NCBI GenBank assembly: GCA_963920665.1
Contig: OY987268.1
Span: forward strand, 16,184,501 to 16,248,500
Direction of reading: 5' to 3'
DNA length: 64,000 nt
Source of the DNA: Straminergon stramineum
Taxonomy: Eukaryota; Streptophyta; Bryopsida; Hypnales; Calliergonaceae
Made by a program: the position numbers and the translations under genes. Shown here one piece after another: positions 36,009 through 46,620 of the stretch. The notes under the pieces were generated by a model that saw only the letters and a program-made list of their open reading frames with translations, did no database searches and had not been told where the DNA came from. Within the stretch, counting starts at the first letter, position 1. Every line of letters begins with the position of its first letter.

Positions 36009-37169
36009 TTGACATTGTCCCTTGTACACGTAGCATAGGGTCGCCTAACACATAGCCGTCTGTGCAGACATCATGAAAATACTATAGACGATATGTATGT
36101 CTTCGTGCATGTTTTAGTGCATGTTTCAGTACTCCCAAAACATTCATATGACATTGCCAATTTGCATTGAAGGTGCCTCATGTGAACCCTCTATACAATG
36201 CACGTCTTTGTAGTTTCCCACATCATCATGCTCCTCCATGCCACTTGTTCTTATAACTTTTGTATCAGATTATTAAGAGCACTCATGAACCTTCCCCTAT
36301 GGACATTTATACTTGGAAATTATCTTCCATGGTGAACACCCTAAACATCATAGTAAAGTTTCATGCTTTAGACACTGCATAAGCTAAATTCTTGTGAATT
36401 CAATGCATGTCATCTCAGACAAACATACCTTGTGTTGAAGTGCACATGTGCAAGACAATGAAGACTGCCATGCCCCATTGAATGTCTTAGGGAATGTCCG
36501 TATTGCCTTATCCTAATCTCATCATCAGCATCCTCTTGTCTCATGTGCCTCAATGTAAACACCCGAATATTAATAGGAAGATCACCCTCAACGCCAATAA
36601 GTCCTCTGAGACATCATTTACAACATTAAACGTCTACGTGGATGTCTTTTGGGACGTCTTGGAGTTGCTCATGGCATTCCAGAGAAGGCCATCAGAATGG
36701 TTAAACTAAGAAATTGCTGACGTGGCAATGCCTGCCAAGTCAACATATTGTTTGCCACGTCATCTGCCACATCACCACTTTTTAACATACCCTGCCCAAA
36801 GAATGTTGCCCAACTCTTTTTTTCAAGTGGGCAGCGTTGTTATTTAAAAATATAATAATGTAAATGAAAATTACCCATGGTCAAAGTGGGTCCCCACTGC
36901 TAACATGTCAAATATTGTTTTTTCAGACAACCATTTGAACATGATGATGTGAGGCACCATCTCAACGTCAAAGTGGATGCAAATAGCAACACCACCGTGT
37001 TTTTTCACATGAATTTCACTTTTTTCATCTCCAACATCCACTTCAACCCCTAGTAGATGTAGAGATGTACAAGAAGACATGTAGACACCAAGTTGGACAT
37101 GAAATGTCCAGGCCTTAGACAGGAGCATGTTAAGGCCCGACACCAAAAAAAACGTAATTTCTTCCTATG
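36009..37169. repeat. Right subterminal region of the CACTA element
   Basis: No gene. AGACATC, GACATTG and related words recur as at the left end. The terminus is CTTCCTATG at 37161-37169. Confidence 0.5.
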
Positions 37170-37172
37170 ATC

Positions 37173-37186
37173 TGCTGGACCCCCAA
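37173..37186. repeat. Foldback element 6, right part
   Basis: TGCTGGACCCCCAA completes the right arm begun at 23423-23435; see the entry at 23374. Confidence 0.9.
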
Positions 37187-37815
37187 GATCTGGGTTTTGT
37201 TTTCTTTGTTATACAATCTTGACCCTGTGATCCTAAACATGTGGGATTTTCCATTCTTCATAATTAAATTTTAATTCTCCAATTTCCAAGATCTTAATGA
37301 TTGATGTCAAAGATCTCTTACGTTTGTTTTGGTTATTTAATATTGACCATTACATATTTTACTATTGAACCTAATTTTCTCTTCAATATGAGAAAATATA
37401 TTGATCTTTCTAAAGTGTACATTTTAGAATGTTTCATGTTAGTAGAATCATATGCATTGTTTTGAAAATTGTGAATGCTAGATCTTTCAAACCTGTACAT
37501 GAGTGGTCATTTCATCTTACAGCATATTGACATCTTTGCATATTGTACATTGTAAGATCTTTCAAATAATAAGAATGTTTGATGTTTTAATTTCTAAGAT
37601 TTCCTCACACAAAAGCCTGTTCGTATTGAAGTTTGTGAATGTTTCAAATTCCAATTAGTACTTCTACAAGTATTCCATTGGGCCATTTTTTAATCAAAAT
37701 TTCATTACTTTGTTGTGTGAAGATGTTGAGGTTTCATTTTGGTAGATTTGAGATTGACTTTCTAATTTATGTTTTGACCCATTATTTGTGTGAAATGTGT
37801 TGATTGAAAAATAGG

Positions 37816-40800
37816 GAGGACGTAGAGGGAGTACAACCACAACTACTCTTCAACCTCAAACTCTCCCAATTGCTCATGAAGCGAGACCATCTCAGCCTTT
37901 CACACCATCAAACAGAGCCATGGAGGTCTCCAATGACTCCAAAGAAGAAGAAGCTAATGGAGAAGATATGGTAAGTTTCAATGATATCATGGATGCTGCT
38001 GACCGTGCTGTAGATGCTTTCGAGGTCTCATGTATGAGTTGGGTGAGTGACCCCAATGCGCGTAGACGTCGTGAACATCTTGCTAGAATGCTAGAGTTTG
38101 CCAGATGCAAGACAACCATAATGTCTCCTGAGAGTTTTGAGACAGAGTATAGCTCAGAGAGTCAAGTATCCATTACTATGGATGGGCCAATGTGGAAAGA
38201 CACATGTCAATGTCATCTTAGCACGATTCAAGGTAGACAGGAGGTTGTCATCATTCACCTCAGTTCTGACTCGGAGGGTGATGTAGACATTGATTGATTC
38301 CATTCACTTGGAGTCATTTTGTAAACATATTGATTCATGCCCTTGCATGTCTAATTCATATGATATTTCTACCTATTTTGAATTTATTAATGGTTCAATT
38401 GTACTTTGTTATTGCATTTGTAATCCTTGAATACATGTTAGAAATTAGGAATGTGCATCTTTCAATTTTAAATAGATTTCTTTTCCTAAGTTCGTGAATG
38501 TTGATTATCTTTTATTGTTATACAAGCAGATGGATGTGTCTCCCACATTGTTGTCATAAGATGAGACCATCATGGAGACTCAAATCAACAATGACACCCC
38601 TCAACCGGACATTGAAGGTGAAGACGAAGGGGAGTTCATAGAAGAGGATGTGGTGGTAGATGTCTTGGAGGAAGAAGACAAAGACTTGGATGAGGAAGAC
38701 TTGCGCTCGTATCACAAGGTAGATTCCGTGAAGACCATCGCTTCTCTGAGGATGAAGCCTAACCATATGTTTCAATTGCAAATTCCACTATGTCGAATGG
38801 TGGCTATGCCTATGGTGAGGCCAATACTTGCATGTGATTTGAAGTTGCTTGAGTAAGAGTTCAATAAAGGATACCGTGATGGAGCCGCAGTTTTTTATGT
38901 CACCACCACAAACAAAGCCGAAGAGAGTTCCGAATTCACGGAGGAGGAGATGGAAGGGTGGGATCCATTGTGGAGAAAGAGGAATGCCACTTTCAACGCC
39001 CAACTTGAGGCCATTCCCGAGTTGAGGTTCTTGAAAAATCTAAAGTTCTTTGTTTGTGATGGTAATTACAGGCTCCTTTCGTGGATGACTCTTATCACCA
39101 GGAAGCACTCAAAGGAATGGAATTGGCACTATGCCGTGGACTCTATTATTTTAGATACAAAGGAGAAGACAGAGTTGGTCATGCATGTCATGCATGACAT
39201 GAATAAGTAAGTAATATATGCACGCTTTGTGAATTTGGCATTTAATTCAATTGAGAATGTCATGTGAAAATGATGCATATGACTTACAAAACCCTAAAAA
39301 ATATTATCTCTATAAATTGTAGGTCTACCAAAGAGTCCCATGTGAAGACCAATCTAGTCCATACTTTATACTGGGTTCAAAAGTATGGACTCCTTCCCAT
39401 CGAGCACTTCAACGAGATGTTGAGGCCATCAAAGCTCAAACGGTGTGGAGCCCCCAAAACCAAAAAGACTTGGAACTCTATGCCACTAGAGGTCTTCACA
39501 ACATTTCTTTTCCGGGTGAGAATTTTTTGGATGAAGATCACCCTAATTTTTTGTGGCTTCTATTTGAACATAGTTATTCTATTATATTTTGACATTGATT
39601 TGAATGTGCTTGGTGTATTTTATTTTGGCTTTTCTCTTCCTCAATTATTTGAATTTCTTTAACTTATTGGATGTGTGCAGCAAGAGATAGCTCAGGCAAT
39701 GGATGCAGCACTATGAAAGTACAATGAGATCACCCCATAGCAAGAAAAAACTCCCAGGGGACTCGCACATGCTATGAAAGGTGGAGCAAAAGAGAAAATA
39801 GGCAAACTTAATGTGAAGATAATGAAGTTGGTCGCAGTGGCTAATCCCACACATAAGACAAAATTTTTGGAAGAAGTAAATTTCTTGCATGGATTATGAA
39901 TAAATGACAATAGTCTAATATGGAGTTCAAATTATAATTGACATTGTATATCTTTTGAGAGCAGGTTGAGAAACATTGGAGTGCAAATGAGGTCCCTGAG
40001 ATGACTCTTGAGAAACTTCAAATGGTGGCCACATGCAACACCACTCCTTTTCACAAGACCAAGTTTCTGAAGTGGTGGAACTCCTCAATACCTTCACATG
40101 ATGCTAGACGATTTCCGCCAAGGCTCGTATCCGAGACATTGTTGGGCCCTTTCTTAAATAGATGCGTTTGGTATGTTGGGGTAAGTATTTGATTTGTAAT
40201 AATTTTGATTTTAAGAGCTTTAGTGTTTTCAATTAATGAAATTCTATATTTTTATAGTTTTTATACAGCAATATGTATATTTTGAATGTTAATTGATTTA
40301 GGTTGTTTACAGATAGAAGACGCAACTATAGAATACTTTGAGAACGTGGTGAGGCAAGACCAAATCAACATCAACATGAATGTTCCACTCCAACCCGAGA
40401 CCTTGGCCAAATATATAGAAGGTTGGAAGAGGAAGATTTGGGATCAAGGCTTCATGGCCCACCTTAGATGAACAAACTACTTCAAAAAAAGTGACAATTT
40501 CATGACTTATGAGGGGTCAAAGTAAGTGGTGCAAAGGGTGCTTTTTCGGTATGCTCAAATTATTGTCTAATGATTTGATTTACAATATTTCAATACTTTC
40601 AATTCTATAATGTCTAGATTTCTATTGACCCTTATTATTTAAACTAGAAAATAGACAATGAAAGAAAGGACCAAAAATGGGGGGTCCTTGAGGTACCTTC
40701 CAAACCACTATTGAATCCGACAGTGGTTTGTGAAATACTTACTGGACCCCCCATTTTTATTCCCTCTAAACTCTTCAATGTAATGTTTTGAGCTAAATTT

Positions 40801-43119
40801 CTGTTAAATTAAAATTAATGTTCTCATGTAGTATTGCATGAAGTTCAGAGGTTGAATTAGTAGTCTTGCCTTCCTTGATATTTTGCTATTGATCATCGAT
40901 GTCCTGCTTTCTTATTTTGCAGGTACTTCAAGCATGAGCTTGAGGCAAAAAGGCCAATCGCGAAAAAGGACTTACCTCCATTCCTCTCGAATTTTCTCGA
41001 CCGTAGTTCCGCAAATTGCATGTACACTGCGAATCAACTCCAAACATACACCACAGCTCACCTTAATGGAGGTGGATGCTACATTGATTGTCCCATCTCA
41101 TACCCACATCCGTCTAAGGTTGAATTGCAAAATTCTTTGGAGGAAATTGGAACTATTGACATGGACGTGGACGAGTTCGCAAGGTTGACTGATAAACAAA
41201 GGGAGAGGGCCATTGTAAGGAGGGAAAGCAATGACAAGAGGAAAGCAGCTCGGATACAAGTTGCTTTGGAAAACAAAGAGAAGGAGGAGGCAGAGCGTGT
41301 GGCCAAGTTAGTAGAGAAGGAAAAGGAAAAGGACAAGAAGGCCAAGACAAAAGGGAAGAAGAAAGAAGATGGAGAAGGTGTTGTTCTGGCATCATCGATG
41401 GTAGATCAAGGCTCACAAATGGAAGCCGGAGCACACAGTGGGATGAAATGGAAGGCCGTACTACCAGAGTTCACTGAAGAGATGGTCACCCAAGGCACAC
41501 AAGTAATTGCCATAGGTGATGATGATGACGTGACATCGGAGGAATTAGTGCTCAATGTCTCTATTGTAGACGTCGTTGACAATGAAATCAATGAGGGTCC
41601 AAATTGCTACATCGAAGTCATGGACTTTCTCGAAAAGGTAAATGAATTGTATTATTTTGTAATCTAAAGTTTCACTATATTAGTACATTATCACCCCTTC
41701 TACGTGATAGGGACTCACGAGTTTGAATTTGTTATGGCAAATGGCGGTAGGGAAGGCTAGGGTGTATAATGGGGTGGTCAATCAATGGCTAGGATTTGAC
41801 CTCATGCTATTTGATTGCCAAGAGAATTTGCCAGTGCCAGGGGTGTCCTTTCCAGAAAATCATGTGCCTTACTGGAACTTAGATCCAGAGTACAACATGA
41901 TCTATCAAGCATTTTTCTTTGCACAAAAGCATTTGCAGGATCACGATTGCATTGTGGTGTTCCATTCATGGAGCATGGATGCCAAAAGCACCATTGCTAG
42001 ATTATGTCAAGAGTACCCCAACATGGTGAAAAAGAAAGAGTGAATGGGCATGAATCGAGTGCACTGGACATCCACTATTGACAAAACTAGCACAGTTCGA
42101 TCTTATACATTCTTCAAAATTTTGTTTGCATTTCTCATTTCATAATTCTCTTGAACTTCTGTTTTATATATGTCTTGTTTTATGCTTGCAGACTTTGAAG
42201 TTCGGCATCACCCTCTTAGTAAAAGATCTAGGTGCAAAAGGAAAGTCCAACTTCTTCTTCAAACGCTCGACAACGATGCTAAAGGCCAAAGTTGACCTCA
42301 AGTGTGATGACTTGTTGATCAATTACACCACTGAGGACTCCATGTTGATGAACAACATGGATCAAATGCCGTGGAGCGGGGCTCAAGAGAAGGATGCCCG
42401 ATTCATCCAATTTATAATTGAAGGAACTACTGACGAGGGAGACTTGGTCCTCGATTGCACAACATCTACAAGTTAATTGGGCTTTTCAAAAGTTGGTTTT
42501 CAATTTCTATGTCATATACAAAACCATTGAGGAATTGATTTGTGGGGTTTTTTCAGGCGCTTCTATTATAGCATGTCGTGCAACGGGACACCACATTGTG
42601 GCGTTGGAGTCGGATTAGACAATTTTTTCATCTATCCTTGAGCCCATAAAGAAGACCACTCCTCTTGTCGCAATAGTTGAAACTACCGAAGCACCTGCGG
42701 TTGTAGCATCACAAGATCCAGATGCCATGATCATAATACCTCGCAAGTTCATTCACCGAGCTAGACCTAGTAAGTCAGTTTCTCCATTTCTTAATTATTG
42801 GTCAGCATGGTAATTGTAATGCTTCACGATTCTAACATTCAATGATTTGTATTTGCAACAATGAGGGATTGATGTCCGCAAATGTAGTCAAGAAGAGACG
42901 AAGACTTCTCTTGAGTCCAAAGAAAACATTCCATCTTCCAATGTATGCAGAGCAACTAGCTTCAGCATTTGTGGAGTTTGGTACTTCAAAACCCAAACAC
43001 TGTAGCCCTTCATATGCTTGAAATGTCTTACAATTTATAGATGGATCAGCATCCGAGGGAAAAGAGACCACAGATTCTTCTAGTGACATAGATTCTGCGA
43101 CAGAGTCTACTGTGACTTA
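37816..43119 (+). pseudogene. ParB-like / beta-class DNA-methyltransferase-like gene, copy B (11 exons)
   Basis: Exons: 37816-38297, 38530-39206, 39323-39515, 39681-39875, 39965-40180, 40313-40548, 40923-41637, about 41732-42110, 42192-42472, 42557-42769, about 42867-43119. Almost all boundaries match copy A, and homology continues past the stop (TCATGAGATTGACATATC, then TTTGTGTGTTTTATGGCTA). The ParB motif reads VCDGNYRLLSW: the His of copy A is Tyr (CAC to TAC). Motif IV reads LFDCQEN (41805-41828). Motif I, DCTTSTSAS, is split over the exons ending 42472 and starting 42557, and is followed by GHHIVALE. The C-terminus has LPMYAEQLASAF and NVLQFIDGSA. In-frame stops include 38557 TAA, 38854 TAA, 39714 TGA, 39738 TAG, near 40469, near 40522, 42041 TGA, near 42616 and near 43013. 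Non-functional as read. Confidence 0.7.
40673..40758. repeat. Foldback element 7 (86 bp) in an intron of copy B
   Basis: The perfect 15-bp inverted terminal repeat AAAAATGGGGGGTCC (40673-40687) pairs with 40744-40758. Inside, AAACCACT and AGTGGTTT flank a centre with AATCCGACAG, the right half of the family palindrome. It lies in the intron after the 40313-40548 exon. Confidence 0.9.
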
Positions 43120-43979
43120 GGCTCATGAGATTGACATATCTTATGAGTCAACCCATTATGTTTTGATTTTCTTTATGATTGGTTTTGTGTGTTTTATGGC
43201 TACATGTTGTGTGATTCGTTTTCTCTTCTAGTCAAGTATCATCTACCATGTCAAAAATTCTAGTATAGAGTCTGAAGAAGTGAAATAAATATACACTATT
43301 CCAAGTGCGAAGTGTTTGATGAGGTGTCTAAATAAAAATATATATTTTGAAAAAGAAATAAATATTCACACCAAGCGAAGTGGATTCATCCTATAAAATG
43401 ACCCTAAACCAAAATTAGAATAAGTAATGAATCATATCTAATGAATAACCCTTAGATAAAGATTTAGCAGTTCACACCAATTATAGTGTTAAATTCCAAA
43501 ACCCTATTAGATAAAATAAAAAAACAAATCACACCATCTAAAAAATCTTTTTGAAATGATTAGTTCTAGAAAATTAAAACAAATTTCCAGCAACCCAAAT
43601 GTCTTATGAAGGACATTTGGGTGTGGAAAGTGCCAGAAATTATTCCCTAATACCAATCATAGATCTTGAGCCAGAACTAATAGGTTCTACTAAAATAATT
43701 ATACATAGTAACAAATGATTTATAATAAGAGGAAATTCAGTGTCAAAATCCTAAGCCCTAATTATGCTATCCTAGAATTCTTCGTGGAATATAATAGGGG
43801 GTCAAAGAATAAATTATTCCAACACCAAAATCTTCCTAATCAGAATAGGATTTGGAACAAAAAAAAAATTTCACAACAATCATAGTCTCTTATCCCAAAA
43901 TAGATGGTAAAATAAAAATGTCTATACACTTATCCCTAAACATTAAACCACCAAAAATGGATGTAAGGAAGTAAATTAC
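43120..43979. other. 3' flank of copy B, AT-rich
   Basis: The first hundred or so bases resemble the 3' flank of copy A. The rest is AT-rich with no gene. Confidence 0.5.
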
Positions 43980-44350
43980 ATTCATGCCAGAAGTCCAAAA
44001 AGTCTTCATGAAAAAAAATAGGGAGTGAAAAAAAATTACCAAAACAAAAGAGTCTCCATGAGAAAATCTTCTGTGTGATAAATTATGAACATAAAAATAA
44101 GAATAGAATCTTCATAAATAAAATAGGGTTTGAAAAAAAATAACAACAGTCAAGACTTCATGAAAGAAATAGGGTGTGCCAAAATCATACCCTAGACACA
44201 AGAATCTTCATGCCCAAAAAATTGTGAAACAAAATTACATTGCAACGACAAGAGAGTCTTCATGAGGAAAAAAGGGTGAGAAAAAACATTAGAACAATAG
44301 AGAGTCTCCATAGAAATATATTGAGTGTGAACAAAATACATTACAACCAC
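43980..44350. repeat. Degenerate tandem repeat, about 50-bp period, at least 7 units
   Basis: Units start with variants of AGAGTCTTCATGA followed by AAAAATAGGGTGTGAAAAAAA and an A/C-rich spacer, at about 44000, 44049, 44110, 44155, 44202, 44254 and 44301. It lies in the long 3' region of element B; element A has no equivalent. Confidence 0.6.
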
Positions 44351-44804
44351 GTCTTTGACTATTCGTCTACATGAACAAAAAGGAATTTCAACATTACAAC
44401 ACAATTGTATTCATGTGTTAGTATTCAAAGAGAAAATCAAGTCAATCCCACCTCAACTTGGAACACCAAAAAAATGGTGAGAATGAAAAATATATCCACA
44501 TCATGTAGAGAGCCTCCAAAAAAATAAAGAGTGTCAAAGGATAAATATATTCTCATGATCCAGAGACTCTTCACGACTAATAAAATGGTTCCATTTCAAA
44601 GGAATATTACACCAAACAAACTGTCTTTCCAAAAAAATTCCAATGTGAGAAACTGACAAATGGGTGGGTTTTAAGTATACCCTAAACCCTCTACTGGATG
44701 CAAAATTAACGTCAAAGTATTTTTTCCTTTTTATGTTCATAGATCACTCAAAAATTGAGAAAACAATGAAATAACCTTTCAATAAATTCCATATTTAGTA
44801 GAGC

Positions 44805-44911
44805 CACGGTAATAGGTACATCCACAGACATGGGTACCTCGCTCTTTTTTTCCACTTTTATTTTTCCTGCTCACAAGCTCATGCTCACAGGCTCGCACGC
44901 TAGCAACCTTG
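44805..44911 (+). repeat. Right terminal repeat of element B
   Basis: CACGGTAATAGGT at 44805-44817 and GCTAGCAACCTTG ending at 44911, in the same orientation as the right end of element A. Confidence 0.65.
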
Positions 44912-45192
44912 AGGTCACATCTAGTGCAACAATTGGTGTAAGTGTGTGTTATGTAGTTTAGAGAGAGAGAAGTGTGTGTGAGGAATACGAGAGGTGAGTC
45001 CCTACCCCTCTATACAATCAAAGGTAGACCCTTTGAGGATAAAACAGAGGTACCAAAAATCAGTGTTTGTGCGTGAAGAGACAGATCCGGATTCCGGAAA
45101 GGAAGTGGTTCCGGATTCTGGAAAGATAGTGAGCCAGAAGAGAGAAAAGAGGTGAAGAGAGAGCTAAAGTTGGTAATACGGATAATCTCGGC

Positions 45193-46620
45193 TTGCAGCA
45201 ACAATCCAGAATCCCTTGGGATGATATTTCGAGTCATTTTACGACATTTTGGTGTTGTAAATGGTATTTATGCTCCACTGCACGTACGACAACTCTCCAT
45301 TTGTATGATTGTTCAAGCTTGGCAACCTTGCCAAAGGAAATGGAGAACTTGTCTTCCTTGCCCAATTTAGATTTGAGTGGTTGTTCAAGTTTGGCAGCCT
45401 TGCCAAAGGAAGTGGGGAACTTGTCTTTCTTGTCTAAAGTACATTTGGGTGGTGGTTCTAGCTAGGCAACCTTGCCAAAGGAGGTGGGGAACTTGTCTTC
45501 CGTAACCAAACTAAATTTCAGTACTTCTTCAAGCTTGGCAGCCTTGCCAAAGGAAGTGGGGAACTTGTCTTTGTTGACCGAACTAAATTTGAAGGGTTGT
45601 TCAAGCTTGGCGGCCTTGCCAAAGGAAGTGGGGAACTTGTCTTCCTTGATCAAATTACATTTAGGTGGTTGCTCCAGCTTGGCGGCCTTGTCAAAGGAAG
45701 AGGGGAACTTGTCTTCCTTGACCCAACTAAATTTAAGTTGTTGCCCCATATTGATAGCCTTGCCAAAAGAAGTGGGGAACTTGTCTTCCTTGACATCTCT
45801 CAATTTGAGTGGTTGTTCAAGCTTGGCAGCCTTGCTAAAGGAAGTGGGGAACTTGTCTTCCTTGACATCTCTCAATTTGAGTGGTTGTTCAAGCTTGGCG
45901 GCCTTGCCAAAGGAAGTGGGGAACATGACCTTCTTGACCAAACTTGATTTGAATGGTTGTTCAAGCATGGCGGCCTTGCCAAAGGAAGTGGGGAACTTGT
46001 CTTCCCTGACCACTCTCAATTTGAGGGGTTGTTCAAGCTTGGCGGCCTTACCAAAGGAAGTAGGGAACTTGACCTCCTTGACCAAACTAGATTTGAGTGG
46101 TTGTTCAAGCTTAGTGGCCTTTCCAAAGGAAGTGGGGAACTTATCTTCCTTGACCAAACTGAATTTGAGGGGTTGTTCAAGCTTGGCAGGCTTGCCAAAC
46201 GAAGTGGGAAACTTGTCTTCTTTGACCAAACTAGATCTGGGTTGTTGTTCCAACTTGGCGGCCTTGCCAAAAGAAATGGGGAACTTATCTTCCTTGACCA
46301 AACTAGATTTGAATTGTTGTTTAAGCTTGGCGGCCTTGCCAAAGGAAGTGGGGAACTTGTCTTCCTTGACCACTTCCAATTTGTAGGATTGTTCAAGCTT
46401 GGCGGCCTTGCCAAAGGAAGTGGGGAACTTGTCTTCCTTGACCACTTTCAATTTGTAGGATTGTTCAAGCTTGGCAACCTTGCCAAAGAAAGTGGGGAAC
46501 TTGTCTTCCTTGACCACTCTCAATGTGTATGATTGTTCAAGCTTGGCGGCCTTGCCAAAGGAAGTGGGGAACTTGTCTTCCTTGATCAATGTAGATTTGA
46601 CTGGTTGTAAAATCTACTAG
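45193..46620 (+). pseudogene. Leucine-rich-repeat gene, about 18 short repeats, 3 in-frame stops
   Basis: One frame reads from an ATG at 45193 to TAG at 46618-46620 and is broken at 45463, 46384 and 46456 (all TAG). It is made of about 18 tandem units of 24 residues (72 bp), consensus LPKEVGNLSSLTKLNLSGCS then SLAA. That is the typical plant intracellular LRR pattern of disease-resistance-type proteins. About 40 residues of non-repeat sequence precede the repeats. I see no TIR, NB-ARC or kinase domain nearby, so it is a repeat-only gene or a detached LRR tail. Units are very similar at the DNA level, suggesting recent unequal crossing-over. Confidence 0.75.

Larger units (their letters stand above)
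23436..37169. mobile_element. CACTA/EnSpm transposon, 13.73 kb
   Basis: The left end is CACTAGAAGAAAAC. The right end, on the minus strand, is CATAGGAAGAAATT, so the right CACTA terminus has changed. The 3-bp word ATC flanks both ends (23433-23435 and 37170-37172), the usual CACTA duplication length. The element holds a TNP2-type gene (plus, 32.5-36.0 kb) and a second multi-exon gene (minus, 30.0-25.0 kb), diverging from a shared region with a 49-bp tandem array. Subterminal DNA at both ends is rich in GACAT/GACGT words. Both genes carry premature stops. Confidence 0.85.
37816..44911 (+). mobile_element. Right part of a second ParB-carrying Mutator-like element (element B)
   Basis: Copy B points toward a terminal repeat at 44805-44911 that matches the ends of element A. 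It has CACGGTAATAGGT, then GCTCACA words, then GCTAGCAACCTTG; on the minus strand the last 21 bases match the left end of A at 18 positions. The end is placed at 44911, and the next 10 bases are AGGTCACATC. I found no matching left end or left duplication in the window, so the left part is missing, outside the window, or represented by the orphan exon at 5100-5440. Confidence 0.6.

Noticed and set aside
45462..46589. 375-codon minus-strand repeat protein
   Set aside because: It is the complement of the LRR array; the plus strand matches a known protein repeat and the minus strand matches none that I know.
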